Source: an uncultured Eubacteriales bacterium (lineage in GTDB: Bacteria; Bacillota; Clostridia; Lachnospirales; Cellulosilyticaceae). Taken from it: a DNA stretch of 64,000 bases. Position 1 is the stretch's first letter; each line of letters opens with the position of its first letter. Made by a program: the position numbers and the translations under genes. Under the pieces are notes generated by a model. It saw only the letters and a list, made by a program, of their open reading frames with translations. It was not told the DNA's origin and ran no database searches. This document shows, piece after piece, positions 8,054-15,844 of this stretch. The stretch covers positions 310,001-374,000 of the forward strand of contig URVM01000002.1 in NCBI GenBank assembly GCA_900551325.1. The letters run 5' to 3'.

Positions 8054-8581
8054 TTATATGTTTGAGCCAATATAAGCTACAAAACTGCTGTCTATCCATT
8101 TTTGAGTAACCTCATTTATATCAATCCCAATAGTAGCCAACCCAATAATGCTGCAATCCAATTTCTCTAACAAAGCTATTAAAGCCTTCATTTGAGAACC
8201 TGTCTCTATCCAATCATCTACAATCAAAACTCTTTTGTTCCTCACAATAGAACTCTTAGATATTTCAAAGCTTTTATCTTGACCTGAATAGTCGGTAAAA
8301 TGTGTCGAAATAATCTCTTCTTTTGCGTATGGCAGCTTATCACCTTTTCTTACTCCAATAAACCCCACTCCAAGTTCTTTGGCTATGGCAGTGCCTAGTA
8401 TCCATCCAATTGCTTCTGGGGCAGCCACATAATCTACTTTATTTTGAAAATCCAATGATAGTACTTTTACAATTTTATCAAAAACGGTTTTATGTGTAAA
8501 AATAGTTAGTAAATCATATTTTCCAATTGAGTTACGAGGTAATATACCTCTAATTTCATTTATAACATCAGTACTTTCCAT
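8054..8581 (-). CDS. Phosphoribosyltransferase-like protein of the aminoglycoside cluster
   Basis: 175 aa. The PRPP-binding motif VLIVDDWIETG (about residues 127-137) and an upstream substrate-side segment identify a type I phosphoribosyltransferase, closest in form to adenine phosphoribosyltransferase (Apt). Genes of this kind are commonly found between ant(6) and ant(9) in mobile aminoglycoside clusters of Gram-positive bacteria and Campylobacter. Its contribution to resistance is unclear; a purine-salvage reaction is implied by family only. It shares orientation with the genes on both sides. Confidence 0.82.
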   Translation of the reverse strand: MESTDVINEIRGILPRNSIGKYDLLTIFTHKTVFDKIVKVLSLDFQNKVDYVAAPEAIGWILGTAIAKELGVGFIGVRKGDKLPYAKEEIISTHFTDYSGQDKSFEISKSSIVRNKRVLIVDDWIETGSQMKALIALLEKLDCSIIGLATIGIDINEVTQKWIDSSFVAYIGSNI

Positions 8582-8624
8582 ACATTTACACCCCTTGCTT
8601 ATGGTTAATAATCTTTGCTAATCT

Positions 8625-9488
8625 TTAAAAATAGTCATTTTCAACATATTTTTTATACATGTCCTCGGTATATCTTGTTATGTTCTTACCATACTCTGGA
8701 TAATCAAACCCCAGTAGTTCTGCTACCTCTTTGGACACTTCCCTGAACAATTGGTGGCATATAAATAATGACTTCCAAATATTTTCATAGGAATCCATGC
8801 GATATGTAGATAATAATCTATTCCATAGATCTTCATCAATGTATTTGTTAATATACTTATAATTTTTCCCAACACTTAATGAAAATTCTGTCTTTATCCC
8901 AACCTTCCACGACATCATCCTAAGTAGTTCAAACCGTAGAATCTGGTTCAGATGATCGATTGCAAACAGTATCTCTTTGCGGCACAATCCTTTAATAACA
9001 TAAGGTGTTACATTCCAAAATTCATTGCAGCAATCATCATACTCCCTTGCGCTTGGCTTTCTTACATGATAATCTATATCAGTCGGAACTATGTCCCTTT
9101 TAATTCTACAATCTTTATCAATTAGAACCTTTATTAATTTATCGCCCTTTAGGTAATTATCTAACTCTTCCAAGGGCAATAAGGTAAGATCAATTTTATT
9201 GTAATCATCAAATAGCATAAGATAGGAAAATCCCTTTTCTTCAGGTGGGAATAATTCCATATCCTCCGGCTTTTGCATCATTATTATATTCCCAAATTGA
9301 TTAAGCCAGTCATCATTAGATATAAACGGTTCTATATCACTTACAAAATATGTAATATCATAATCCTGAAATTCATCTTTAGGTATATTAATATTTGCGC
9401 GTGACCCCTCAAGGGTCACAATTCGAATACGTTCATCCTGTTCTGCTAAAGAAAGTACTAAATCCATCATTTCTTTTTCTGATCTCAT
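8625..9488 (-). CDS. aadE: ANT(6) streptomycin adenylyltransferase (AadE)
   Basis: 287 aa, ATG at 9486-9488. The opening MRSEKEMMDLVL, the LEGSRANINIP motif and the YDITYFVSD metal site match the ANT(6) family, as do conserved FDDYNKIDLTLLPLE and GLCRKEILFAIDHLN segments. The enzyme adenylylates streptomycin at position 6. It lies between the methyltransferase and the phosphoribosyltransferase genes. The sequence differs from the commonest ant(6)-Ia as I remember it, so it is probably a variant; alignment is needed to name it. Confidence 0.9.
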   Translation of the reverse strand: MRSEKEMMDLVLSLAEQDERIRIVTLEGSRANINIPKDEFQDYDITYFVSDIEPFISNDDWLNQFGNIIMMQKPEDMELFPPEEKGFSYLMLFDDYNKIDLTLLPLEELDNYLKGDKLIKVLIDKDCRIKRDIVPTDIDYHVRKPSAREYDDCCNEFWNVTPYVIKGLCRKEILFAIDHLNQILRFELLRMMSWKVGIKTEFSLSVGKNYKYINKYIDEDLWNRLLSTYRMDSYENIWKSLFICHQLFREVSKEVAELLGFDYPEYGKNITRYTEDMYKKYVENDYF

Positions 9489-9520
9489 TTACATACTCCT
9501 CGTTTATTTTTTCTATATTA

Positions 9521-10255
9521 TTACATCTTCTTTTTTGCCGATACAATCAGCATCATTGGGCGTCGCATTTCATCCGCCATCCCCGGAATATCCATCATGT
9601 TCTCTGGCGGCTGTGGCTCCACAATCTGATTTATTATAAAACTATTTGAAAGCAGTGTATTTAGATATGTGGTCAGTGTTCTATGATATTTTGTAACCTT
9701 TTCTTCCAAAAACATAGCTGTCCGTTTGCCCTCATAATAATAATTGTCCACCGGGAAATGCAGTATTTCTCCTTTTTCGTTATAATACCAGTCTTGTGTT
9801 CCATGAGCAGTAAAAACAGGATGTTCAACTGTAAAAACTAAATTGCCACCAGCCTTCAGCATCCTATATATCTTTTTTATTAAATTCTCATAGTCTGCTA
9901 CATAATGAAACGCAAGCGAACTTAGTATTACATCAAAGCTCTCCTCTGGGAAATCCACATCTTCTATGGCACAGCATTCATATTCAATCTGTGGAAAATG
10001 GGTTTTTCCTTTTGCTACTTCGAGCATTTTATGAGAAATATCAACACCTACTACAGAGGAAGCACCGTTTTCCATCGCATATATACAGTGCCATCCATAG
10101 CCGCATCCTAAATCAAGCACACGCTTACCCTTAAAATCAGGTAGCATCTTTTTCAAAGTCTCCCATTCTCCCGCACCAGCCAGTCCTTTCTGCGAGCGAC
10201 TCATTTGACTGTATTTTTGAAAAAATATATTATCATCATATTTGTTTTCTTTCAT
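9521..10255 (-). CDS. Class I SAM-dependent methyltransferase
   Basis: 244 aa. The SAM-binding motif VLDLGCGYGWH (about residues 45-55), the acidic end of strand 2 (VVGVDIS) and the motif IV-like SSLAFHYVADY show a Methyltransf_11/25-type Rossmann enzyme. The start codon lies inside the end of the upstream nucleotidyltransferase (20-base overlap), so the two are coupled. The same pair recurs in Gram-positive aminoglycoside clusters. The substrate is unknown; it does not resemble 16S rRNA methyltransferases of the ArmA type. Confidence 0.85.
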   Translation of the reverse strand: MKENKYDDNIFFQKYSQMSRSQKGLAGAGEWETLKKMLPDFKGKRVLDLGCGYGWHCIYAMENGASSVVGVDISHKMLEVAKGKTHFPQIEYECCAIEDVDFPEESFDVILSSLAFHYVADYENLIKKIYRMLKAGGNLVFTVEHPVFTAHGTQDWYYNEKGEILHFPVDNYYYEGKRTAMFLEEKVTKYHRTLTTYLNTLLSNSFIINQIVEPQPPENMMDIPGMADEMRRPMMLIVSAKKKM

Positions 10256-11105
10256 CTGAACTCTCCTCGTTTAAAAAGTTATTTATCTCCGATGCAATTT
10301 CATTCACTTCATTATAAAGCTTCTCGGTCATGTCGTAGCATTCAAAAAGTGAGATACCGAGTACTTCAAAAATATGATTTACCTTCTCGGTATATTTTTC
10401 AGGTTTATGTTCAAAAGTTTCAAGCAGTTTTATAGCTTTCTTTTCGTTGATACAATAAGCATTATTACATGCAAATAACACTTGATTTAAACATGAAACT
10501 ATACGAAAAACATGACCCGCAATATAATATTTATCGTCTGTTCCCGAATTTGCTTTTACAAACATTAAAGAGAACCCTGCTTCAAACATAAAAAAGTTAA
10601 CTAAACTTTTCTGCAAAGCATTGGGATAAGTTTCTGCCTGTTTTTTTAATTCGCATAAGCTTTCATTCTTAGCATATAGTATTTTGCTAATCGCTAATTC
10701 TCCTCGATACATTGCACTAATATAACCATGGGGATGCCCAGTCTGATAATTGGCAGTAACAATTCCGTGCTCTGTATCTTTCATTATTTGTTCCACACGT
10801 TTAATATCACGTAAAATTAAATCCACATGATACCCGTTTATGACTAACCATCCGCCGCCATTAATCCAATCACCCCATGCTCCGGGAGGTACAACAAGGT
10901 CGTTTCTATTCTCATCATCCAATTCTGTAGCAATTTGATTAATCGCTGTCAGGTCAAATGATTCTAAATTGTAATAGATTCCGATATCTATATCAGAATC
11001 CTCTGTATGGGTGCCTCTTGCACGTGAGCCCCCTAATACAATGCCTTCTATGCAAGGCAAAGAAGATAATTTCTCTGTTACTATTTGAATTACATTATCT
11101 ACCAT
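10236..11105 (-). CDS. Nucleotidyltransferase-domain protein
   Basis: 289 aa. LGGSRARGTHTEDSDIDIGI (about residues 23-42) is a textbook GS-x10-DxD nucleotidyltransferase active site, followed by a helical C-terminal half. It is the first gene of the island in transcription order. The family is that of aminoglycoside nucleotidyltransferases in the broad sense, but the substrate is not established. The start overlaps the 3' end of a truncated gene, suggesting it is expressed from that gene's promoter. Confidence 0.83.
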   Translation of the reverse strand: MVDNVIQIVTEKLSSLPCIEGIVLGGSRARGTHTEDSDIDIGIYYNLESFDLTAINQIATELDDENRNDLVVPPGAWGDWINGGGWLVINGYHVDLILRDIKRVEQIMKDTEHGIVTANYQTGHPHGYISAMYRGELAISKILYAKNESLCELKKQAETYPNALQKSLVNFFMFEAGFSLMFVKANSGTDDKYYIAGHVFRIVSCLNQVLFACNNAYCINEKKAIKLLETFEHKPEKYTEKVNHIFEVLGISLFECYDMTEKLYNEVNEIASEINNFLNEESSDERKQI

Positions 11106-11578
11106 ACGAACACACTCCTTTCTCTGATTTCACTATCTTTCTCATTAGCCATCTTTACTAATTCAGACTCTCTGTTTAGAATTTCCATAATCATTTCTGG
11201 TGAAAGGTTAGGATTATCTAAGAGTTTGCTACAATCAGCTTGTACTTGCTTAACAAAATCATAAAACTGCTTTCTACTATCTGCTGCACTATCCATTTCC
11301 TTATTAGCAACACCATAGTACTCCTTGATGCTATCATCATCACTTTCAACAATTGAGTTGAGCATTCCTTTGTATTCTGTTAATGTTGTTTTCATCAACC
11401 CAACAAATTCAGGAAACTGTGCTAGAACTTCCTTTGCCACTTCGGGACGCAATTCTCCGAGTTTTGATGCAAAACTAATCACATCACTTTTTGATATATT
11501 CTTAAAATCTGTTCTTTGCATAAGGGAAAGAACGTCTTTTTCCATCGGTGTATACTCCGTAGTATTTCTCCTATTCAT
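11099..11578 (-). CDS. Helical protein of unknown function, probably 3'-truncated
   Basis: 159 aa, highly charged and helical with no membrane segment (EKDVLSLMQRTDFKNISKSD near the start). I recall longer clostridial proteins that begin this way and continue with a longer tail; here the frame ends abruptly with RERSVFVW exactly where the resistance island begins (ATG at 11105). That looks like a gene cut by island insertion whose promoter now drives the nucleotidyltransferase. The start overlaps the end of the HTH gene upstream by 8 bases. The truncation is inferred, not shown. Confidence 0.6.
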   Translation of the reverse strand: MNRRNTTEYTPMEKDVLSLMQRTDFKNISKSDVISFASKLGELRPEVAKEVLAQFPEFVGLMKTTLTEYKGMLNSIVESDDDSIKEYYGVANKEMDSAADSRKQFYDFVKQVQADCSKLLDNPNLSPEMIMEILNRESELVKMANEKDSEIRERSVFVW

Positions 11579-11795
11579 TGCTTGTTTTTATCTGCTCTCC
11601 ATCCGGGAAGATAAATGACTGTTCAAAGGTAACACCCATGACATCGGCTATCAGCTTTAACTCTTCAAGAGTCACAGTATCTCGTTTCAGTTTCTTACCA
11701 AAGTTCTGCGGAGTCTGACCTATCCGTCTGGCAAGTTCTGAAAGGCTTACATTCTTTTTATTACATAATTCTTTAATCATATCGGATGTCTTCAT
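11571..11795 (-). CDS. Cro/CI-type HTH regulator
   Basis: 74 aa, ATG at 11793-11795. The whole length is an XRE helix-turn-helix: VSLSELARRIGQTPQNFGKK is the HTH core and TVTLEELKLIADVMGV completes the fold. It lacks a dimerisation or sensor domain, so it may be a small element regulator. It is followed, with overlap, by the truncated helical gene and the resistance island. Confidence 0.8.
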   Translation of the reverse strand: MKTSDMIKELCNKKNVSLSELARRIGQTPQNFGKKLKRDTVTLEELKLIADVMGVTFEQSFIFPDGEQIKTSNE

Positions 11796-11907
11796 CTTAA
11801 TCCTCCATGTATAAAAAGCACCTCAACTTATTACATTATAAACCAAATGGTTGATATTTTCAATCCTGACACAGTTACACTTTGTAAATTTTCTATGAAC
11901 GACAAAA

Positions 11908-11931
11908 ACACCCTGCATTGCTACAAGGTGT
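11908..11931 (-). terminator. Terminator of the first recombinase set
   Basis: Read on the minus strand, ACACC and GGTGT pair around a short loop and are followed by TTTTT (complement of 11904-11908). It lies 23 bases beyond the stop of the last recombinase gene and should end the leftward transcript. Confidence 0.6.
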
Positions 11932-11953
11932 CTGTATAGTTTTATATCTTCAA

Positions 11954-13528
11954 TTATCTCTTAAGTTCAATACTCATGCCGGATTTGAATTCAAAGATAA
12001 GCTTATCATCAAAGACCGTAATCTTCTCAATAAGTCTTCTGACCATCTGTTCATCGTACTCTGTAATTCGGTTTGTCTGTGTCTGCAGGAACTGTCGCAT
12101 CTCATCGATTCGTTTTCTTAACATTTCCTGTTCGGCATCCCTGGTTACTACTGCTGCCTTCTTTTCTCTTAAGGCATCAATCTCATTTGCAATAACATCG
12201 TACTCAGCATTCTTGTTTACGCACATTACAAGCTTTTCTTGAAGTTCTGCCATCCTTTGGTCAATGTACTCAAGTGTTGCAGTAGAGTCCCCGTTTAGCA
12301 CTTCCTCGATATTATGCTGCAACTGAATCAAGAACTGTTCTCGTCCGCCAAGGGTCTTATTGATGGCTCTTACCACTGCATTTTGAAGTTCAACTTCACT
12401 GATGGCATCAGCTTCGCAGCCTTTCTTTGGACCCTTTTCAATTCGGCTGGCACATCTCCATTTGTTGTAGGATGCACCCCTGGCCTTCCAAGCCACTCTT
12501 CTAAAAAGATCTCCACATTTACCACAGTAGACAATGCTCGATAATGCATACTTGCTACTGTAGACTCTCTTGGTCTTTCCACCTTCTGTTTTAAGGTGTG
12601 CCCTGCGAAAGAGTTCTTCCTGCACCTGCATGAACAGCTGTCTTGGAATAATTGCCTCGTGGTTGTTCTCAACATAATACTGTGGAACAATGCCGTTGTT
12701 GGATACTCGCTTTTTTGTAAGAACATCAACAGTGTAGGTCTTCTGCAAAAGGGCATCACCCATGTACTTCTCGTTGGTAAGTATCTTTCTGATGCCGTCC
12801 CCACGCCACTTCTTGTTCCCGGTTGCTGTAGGAATGCCATCTGCCATAAGTCCGTCCGCTATGGTCTTAAGGCTTGCTCCCTGCAGATACTCTCGAAAGA
12901 TTCGTCTTACAATGATTGCCTGGTCTTCATCAATTATGAGGTGTCCGTTCTCGTCCTTTGTGTATCCCAAGAACCAGTTATGATTTACCTGAACTTCTCC
13001 GTTCTGGTATCGGAACTGAAGTCCCATCTTAACATTCTTGGAAAGGGATTCTGATTCCTGCTGTGCAAGGGAGGCCATAATGGTAAGCAGTACCTCACCC
13101 TTGGAATCCATCGTATTGATGTTTTCCTTTTCAAAGAATACCGGCACATTCTTTTCCTTCAGCTGTCTTATGTACTTAAGGCAGTCGAGGGTGTTTCTTG
13201 CAAATCGGCTGATCGATTTTGTGATAATCATGTCGATTTTGCCTGCCATCGTATCTTCAATCATTCGATTAAATTCTTCACGCTTTTTGGTGTTTGTTCC
13301 GCTGATACCGTCATCAGCATATATCCCGGCAAACTCCCATTCAGGGTTCTTCCTTATGAATTCTGTGTAATGCTCAACCTGTGCATCATAGCTTGTAGCC
13401 TGTTCCTCGCTGTCTGTACTTACTCGGCAGTACGCTGCGACTTTTAATTTTGGCTTGTTATCAGCAGTGGCTGTATTACCTACACGCTTTCTTGCCGGGA
13501 TAACTGTTATGTTCTTTGCTCCTGCCAT
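11954..13528 (-). CDS. Large serine recombinase, set 1, distal
   Basis: 524 aa, ATG at 13526-13528 with GAGGAA upstream. The resolvase domain has AAYCRVSTDS (catalytic Ser37), DGISGTNTKKR and SRFARNT. The recombinase domain follows near 190-290, then a zinc ribbon (CGKCGDLFRR, C near 400) and a leucine-rich coiled coil. It lies 3 bp downstream of the mini-recombinase gene and closely resembles the gene at 21648-23213, the equivalent member of the second set. Likely function: DNA strand exchange at element ends, together with its two neighbours. Confidence 0.9.
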   Translation of the reverse strand: MAGAKNITVIPARKRVGNTATADNKPKLKVAAYCRVSTDSEEQATSYDAQVEHYTEFIRKNPEWEFAGIYADDGISGTNTKKREEFNRMIEDTMAGKIDMIITKSISRFARNTLDCLKYIRQLKEKNVPVFFEKENINTMDSKGEVLLTIMASLAQQESESLSKNVKMGLQFRYQNGEVQVNHNWFLGYTKDENGHLIIDEDQAIIVRRIFREYLQGASLKTIADGLMADGIPTATGNKKWRGDGIRKILTNEKYMGDALLQKTYTVDVLTKKRVSNNGIVPQYYVENNHEAIIPRQLFMQVQEELFRRAHLKTEGGKTKRVYSSKYALSSIVYCGKCGDLFRRVAWKARGASYNKWRCASRIEKGPKKGCEADAISEVELQNAVVRAINKTLGGREQFLIQLQHNIEEVLNGDSTATLEYIDQRMAELQEKLVMCVNKNAEYDVIANEIDALREKKAAVVTRDAEQEMLRKRIDEMRQFLQTQTNRITEYDEQMVRRLIEKITVFDDKLIFEFKSGMSIELKR

Positions 13529-13531
13529 GTG

Positions 13532-13945
13532 TTATTCCTCGCTCTCTATCAAACTGTAAATGTATTCTGCCTGCTCAAAGGGATCGGCAAAGGTAAGTTC
13601 TGCAGGCTTGAATTGAAATGATGTAGGTATCGTAATATTTCTCTCCTTGCATTTCCTGTCAAGCCTTCCAAGGTTGCCTGCCCTTCGTGTCAGTTCTTTC
13701 AGAAACCTTTCTATGGTTTCTTCATCAATAATCTGCGGGTAATAGTCAGTCCCCAGATACTTCTTATTGGAAAGCATTCTCTTGACCGTTGCATGGTTCA
13801 TTTTAAAGCCTGCTTCCTTGGCAGCATCAACCAGTGATTTGCCTTCAAAGTAGTATCTGTAGGTTGCCTTGATCTGCTCGACAGTCGGTTCATCGACTAC
13901 AGCACAACCTTCAACTATTTTGTACCCAAGTGGTATGTGTGCCAT
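13532..13945 (-). CDS. Mini-recombinase without catalytic domain, set 1
   Basis: 137 aa, ATG at 13943-13945, AAGGATAG upstream. The sequence aligns by eye with the recombinase (DNA-binding) domain of its neighbours: a GYKIV start, an acidic linker, YRYYFEGKSLVDAAKEAG and a NKKYLGTDYYPQIID repeat of the NEKYxGDALL motif. There is no resolvase domain and no catalytic serine. It is therefore probably a DNA-binding accessory subunit acting with the two full-length recombinases, not a decayed gene, because the same short form recurs in the second set. Confidence 0.8.
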   Translation of the reverse strand: MAHIPLGYKIVEGCAVVDEPTVEQIKATYRYYFEGKSLVDAAKEAGFKMNHATVKRMLSNKKYLGTDYYPQIIDEETIERFLKELTRRAGNLGRLDRKCKERNITIPTSFQFKPAELTFADPFEQAEYIYSLIESEE

Positions 13946-13946
13946 A

Positions 13947-15509
13947 TCAATCTATCCTTTCCTTCAGCCTTAAGCCGAATTTTAATTCAAACTCAACTTC
14001 ATCCCTGGACAGCACCTTTACCTTTTCCACAAACCTTTCAAACAAGGAATCGTCCCATTCGGTAAACGGCTCTGCTCCGTTAAGAAAGTCCACCAGTTCT
14101 TTTAATTTTTGCTCTATCGTATATCCGGCATCGTCCATTCTGTATAACATATCTCGCTTTGCTATCAAGTGTTCGTATTCCGTAACCAGCTTATTATGTG
14201 CCTCGGCAAATACTGGTCTTTCAAGATATCCTTTCGTGAGAAGTGTGTTCAGCTGCTTTCGCTGTTCTTCATTGGCAGCTATCTCTTTTTTGATTTCTTC
14301 CATACTATGGATGTTCTTTTTTGAATTGCCTGTTGTGATGGCTATAAGAAGCGGTTTCAGCACCAGGTCACTTCCAAAACGCAACTTGTTAAGCATCGTA
14401 AGGAAAACTCTCTTCATATCATCATCACGGATGTACTTCATAGAGCAGGACTTTGAATCTTCCAAATGCCCACCGCAGCACCATGCATTGTAGCTTCTCC
14501 CGTGTGAAGTGTAATGGTATCTTCGCTTGAAAGACCTGCCACACTCTCCGCATTTGATTTTGCCGGACATCACATATCGGTTCTGATATTTTGATGTATC
14601 CTCACAACAATTTCCTTTCTCAAGACCTCGTTGCCTTATTGCTTCCTTAGCCTTCTCAAAGGTGTCTCGGTCAATGATTGCCTCATGGTGGTCTTCACAG
14701 TAGTACTGTTCTTCTTCGCCATAGTTTCTTTTTCTCTTGAAGGCTGCATCTGTGATGGTCTTCTGGAAAAGTGCATCTCCTATGTACTTTTCGTTTGTAA
14801 GGATGCCGTTGATTGTGCCACCTGTCCACTTGCCACCTTTCTTGGTAGGAACACATTTTTCATTCAGTTCCTTTGCAATGATGTGTGTACTCTTTCCGGC
14901 AAGGCAGCCAGCAAAAATCTTTTTTACAACTTCTGCCTGTTCAGGCACAATTACCATCTCACCATCAACATTAGCATAACCATAAGGTGGGTAGGAAATC
15001 ACATAAGTGCCGTTCTGGAATCTTTTCTTAATGCTCCACTTTTCATTCTCGGAAATGGAACGTGACTCGCTCTCTGCCATACTGGCCAAGATTGCAAGCA
15101 TCAGTTCGCTCTCCATTGAGCCTGTATGAATATTCTCTTTTTCAAAAATGATGTAAACATCGTAGTTCAAAAGTTTCCTTACAAGAGCCAGGCAGTCGGT
15201 AGTGTTTCTGCTGAATCTGCTGATGGACTTTGTAATAACAAGATCGATAAGACCCTTTTCGCAGTCTTCAACAAGTCTTAACAAGCCATCACGCTTTGTT
15301 GTCTTTGTACCGCTGATACCGTCATCGTAGTAAATGCCTGCGTACTCCCATTCGCTATTCGCTTTGATGTAACTTTCATAGTGGTTCTTTTGCGTATCCA
15401 GGCTGAGTTCCTGTTCATTGCTGTCGGTAGATACTCGGCAGTATGCAGCAACTCTCAACTTCTTAAAAATCGAAAGGTCTACCTGGTCTATTTTCGTTAC
15501 ATTCTTCAC
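13947..15509 (-). CDS. Large serine recombinase, set 1, proximal
   Basis: 520 aa from a GTG at 15507-15509, placed by GAGGTG eight bases upstream and by analogy with the second set; a GTG at 15518 overlaps that ribosome site. Motifs: AAYCRVSTDS (Ser27), DDGISGTKTTKR and SRFSRNTTD, then the recombinase domain with ITNEKYIGDALF-like spacing, the zinc ribbon CGECGRSFKRR and a coiled coil. It ends one base before the mini-recombinase start region. All three genes plus the SHOCT-like gene run as one leftward operon. Confidence 0.9.
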   Translation of the reverse strand: MKNVTKIDQVDLSIFKKLRVAAYCRVSTDSNEQELSLDTQKNHYESYIKANSEWEYAGIYYDDGISGTKTTKRDGLLRLVEDCEKGLIDLVITKSISRFSRNTTDCLALVRKLLNYDVYIIFEKENIHTGSMESELMLAILASMAESESRSISENEKWSIKKRFQNGTYVISYPPYGYANVDGEMVIVPEQAEVVKKIFAGCLAGKSTHIIAKELNEKCVPTKKGGKWTGGTINGILTNEKYIGDALFQKTITDAAFKRKRNYGEEEQYYCEDHHEAIIDRDTFEKAKEAIRQRGLEKGNCCEDTSKYQNRYVMSGKIKCGECGRSFKRRYHYTSHGRSYNAWCCGGHLEDSKSCSMKYIRDDDMKRVFLTMLNKLRFGSDLVLKPLLIAITTGNSKKNIHSMEEIKKEIAANEEQRKQLNTLLTKGYLERPVFAEAHNKLVTEYEHLIAKRDMLYRMDDAGYTIEQKLKELVDFLNGAEPFTEWDDSLFERFVEKVKVLSRDEVEFELKFGLRLKERID

Positions 15510-15569
15510 ATCAATCACCTCGCTTTCGCATGGACATATTCCCGTAGATACCGATATATATCAAGTCAA

Positions 15570-15788
15570 TTACTGATAAATCTCGCTTAAATACGGAGAG
15601 AAAATAAGTCGATTTTTCTCCGAGATTTTGTGCAATTCATCATCAGAAATAAGACCCTTTTCTGCCATCTTACGGACTATCTTTTCAGCAAGAATAAAGT
15701 CGAATTCCTGCTGCAGTTCTTCCTGTGTTAACACCTTTATGTCCGGCTTTGGTGCTACGGCACCTTCTTCTAACTTTGTAATCTGCAT
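15570..15788 (-). CDS. SHOCT-like small protein, set 1
   Basis: 72 aa from the ATG at 15786-15788 (MQITKLEEG). The open frame extends further upstream, but a GGAGGT site 8-13 bases before this ATG fixes the start. The C-terminal half (LQQEFDFILAEKIVRKMAEKGLISDDE) has the SHOCT-like pattern of a short amphipathic helix plus a G-L-I-S/T turn. A homologous 74-aa gene sits in the same place before the second recombinase triplet, so it belongs to the recombination module. Its role is unknown; accessory or directionality factor is a reasonable guess. Confidence 0.75.
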   Translation of the reverse strand: MQITKLEEGAVAPKPDIKVLTQEELQQEFDFILAEKIVRKMAEKGLISDDELHKISEKNRLIFSPYLSEIYQ

Positions 15789-15790
15789 AA

Positions 15791-15826
15791 AAAAGCACCT
15801 CCTACCAGGTAGCCTTGGCAGGAGGT
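15791..15826 (-). promoter_or_regulatory. Hairpin with terminator form that sequesters a Shine-Dalgarno
   Basis: On the minus strand ACCTCCT-g-CCA (complement of 15816-15826) pairs with TGG-t-AGGAGGT (complement of 15797-15807). A GC-TTTTTT run follows and then the ATG of the SHOCT-like gene. The 3' arm contains the AGGAGGT ribosome site. The element can therefore end the DNA polymerase transcript and hide the ribosome site of the recombinase operon at the same time. Confidence 0.6.
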
Positions 15827-15844
15827 AAAAAAGGACGTTTTCTA

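Noticed and set aside
13532..13945. Treating the mini-recombinase as a decayed fragment.
   Set aside because: The same short form with its own start and ribosome site is conserved at 23206-23628, so it is a real gene.
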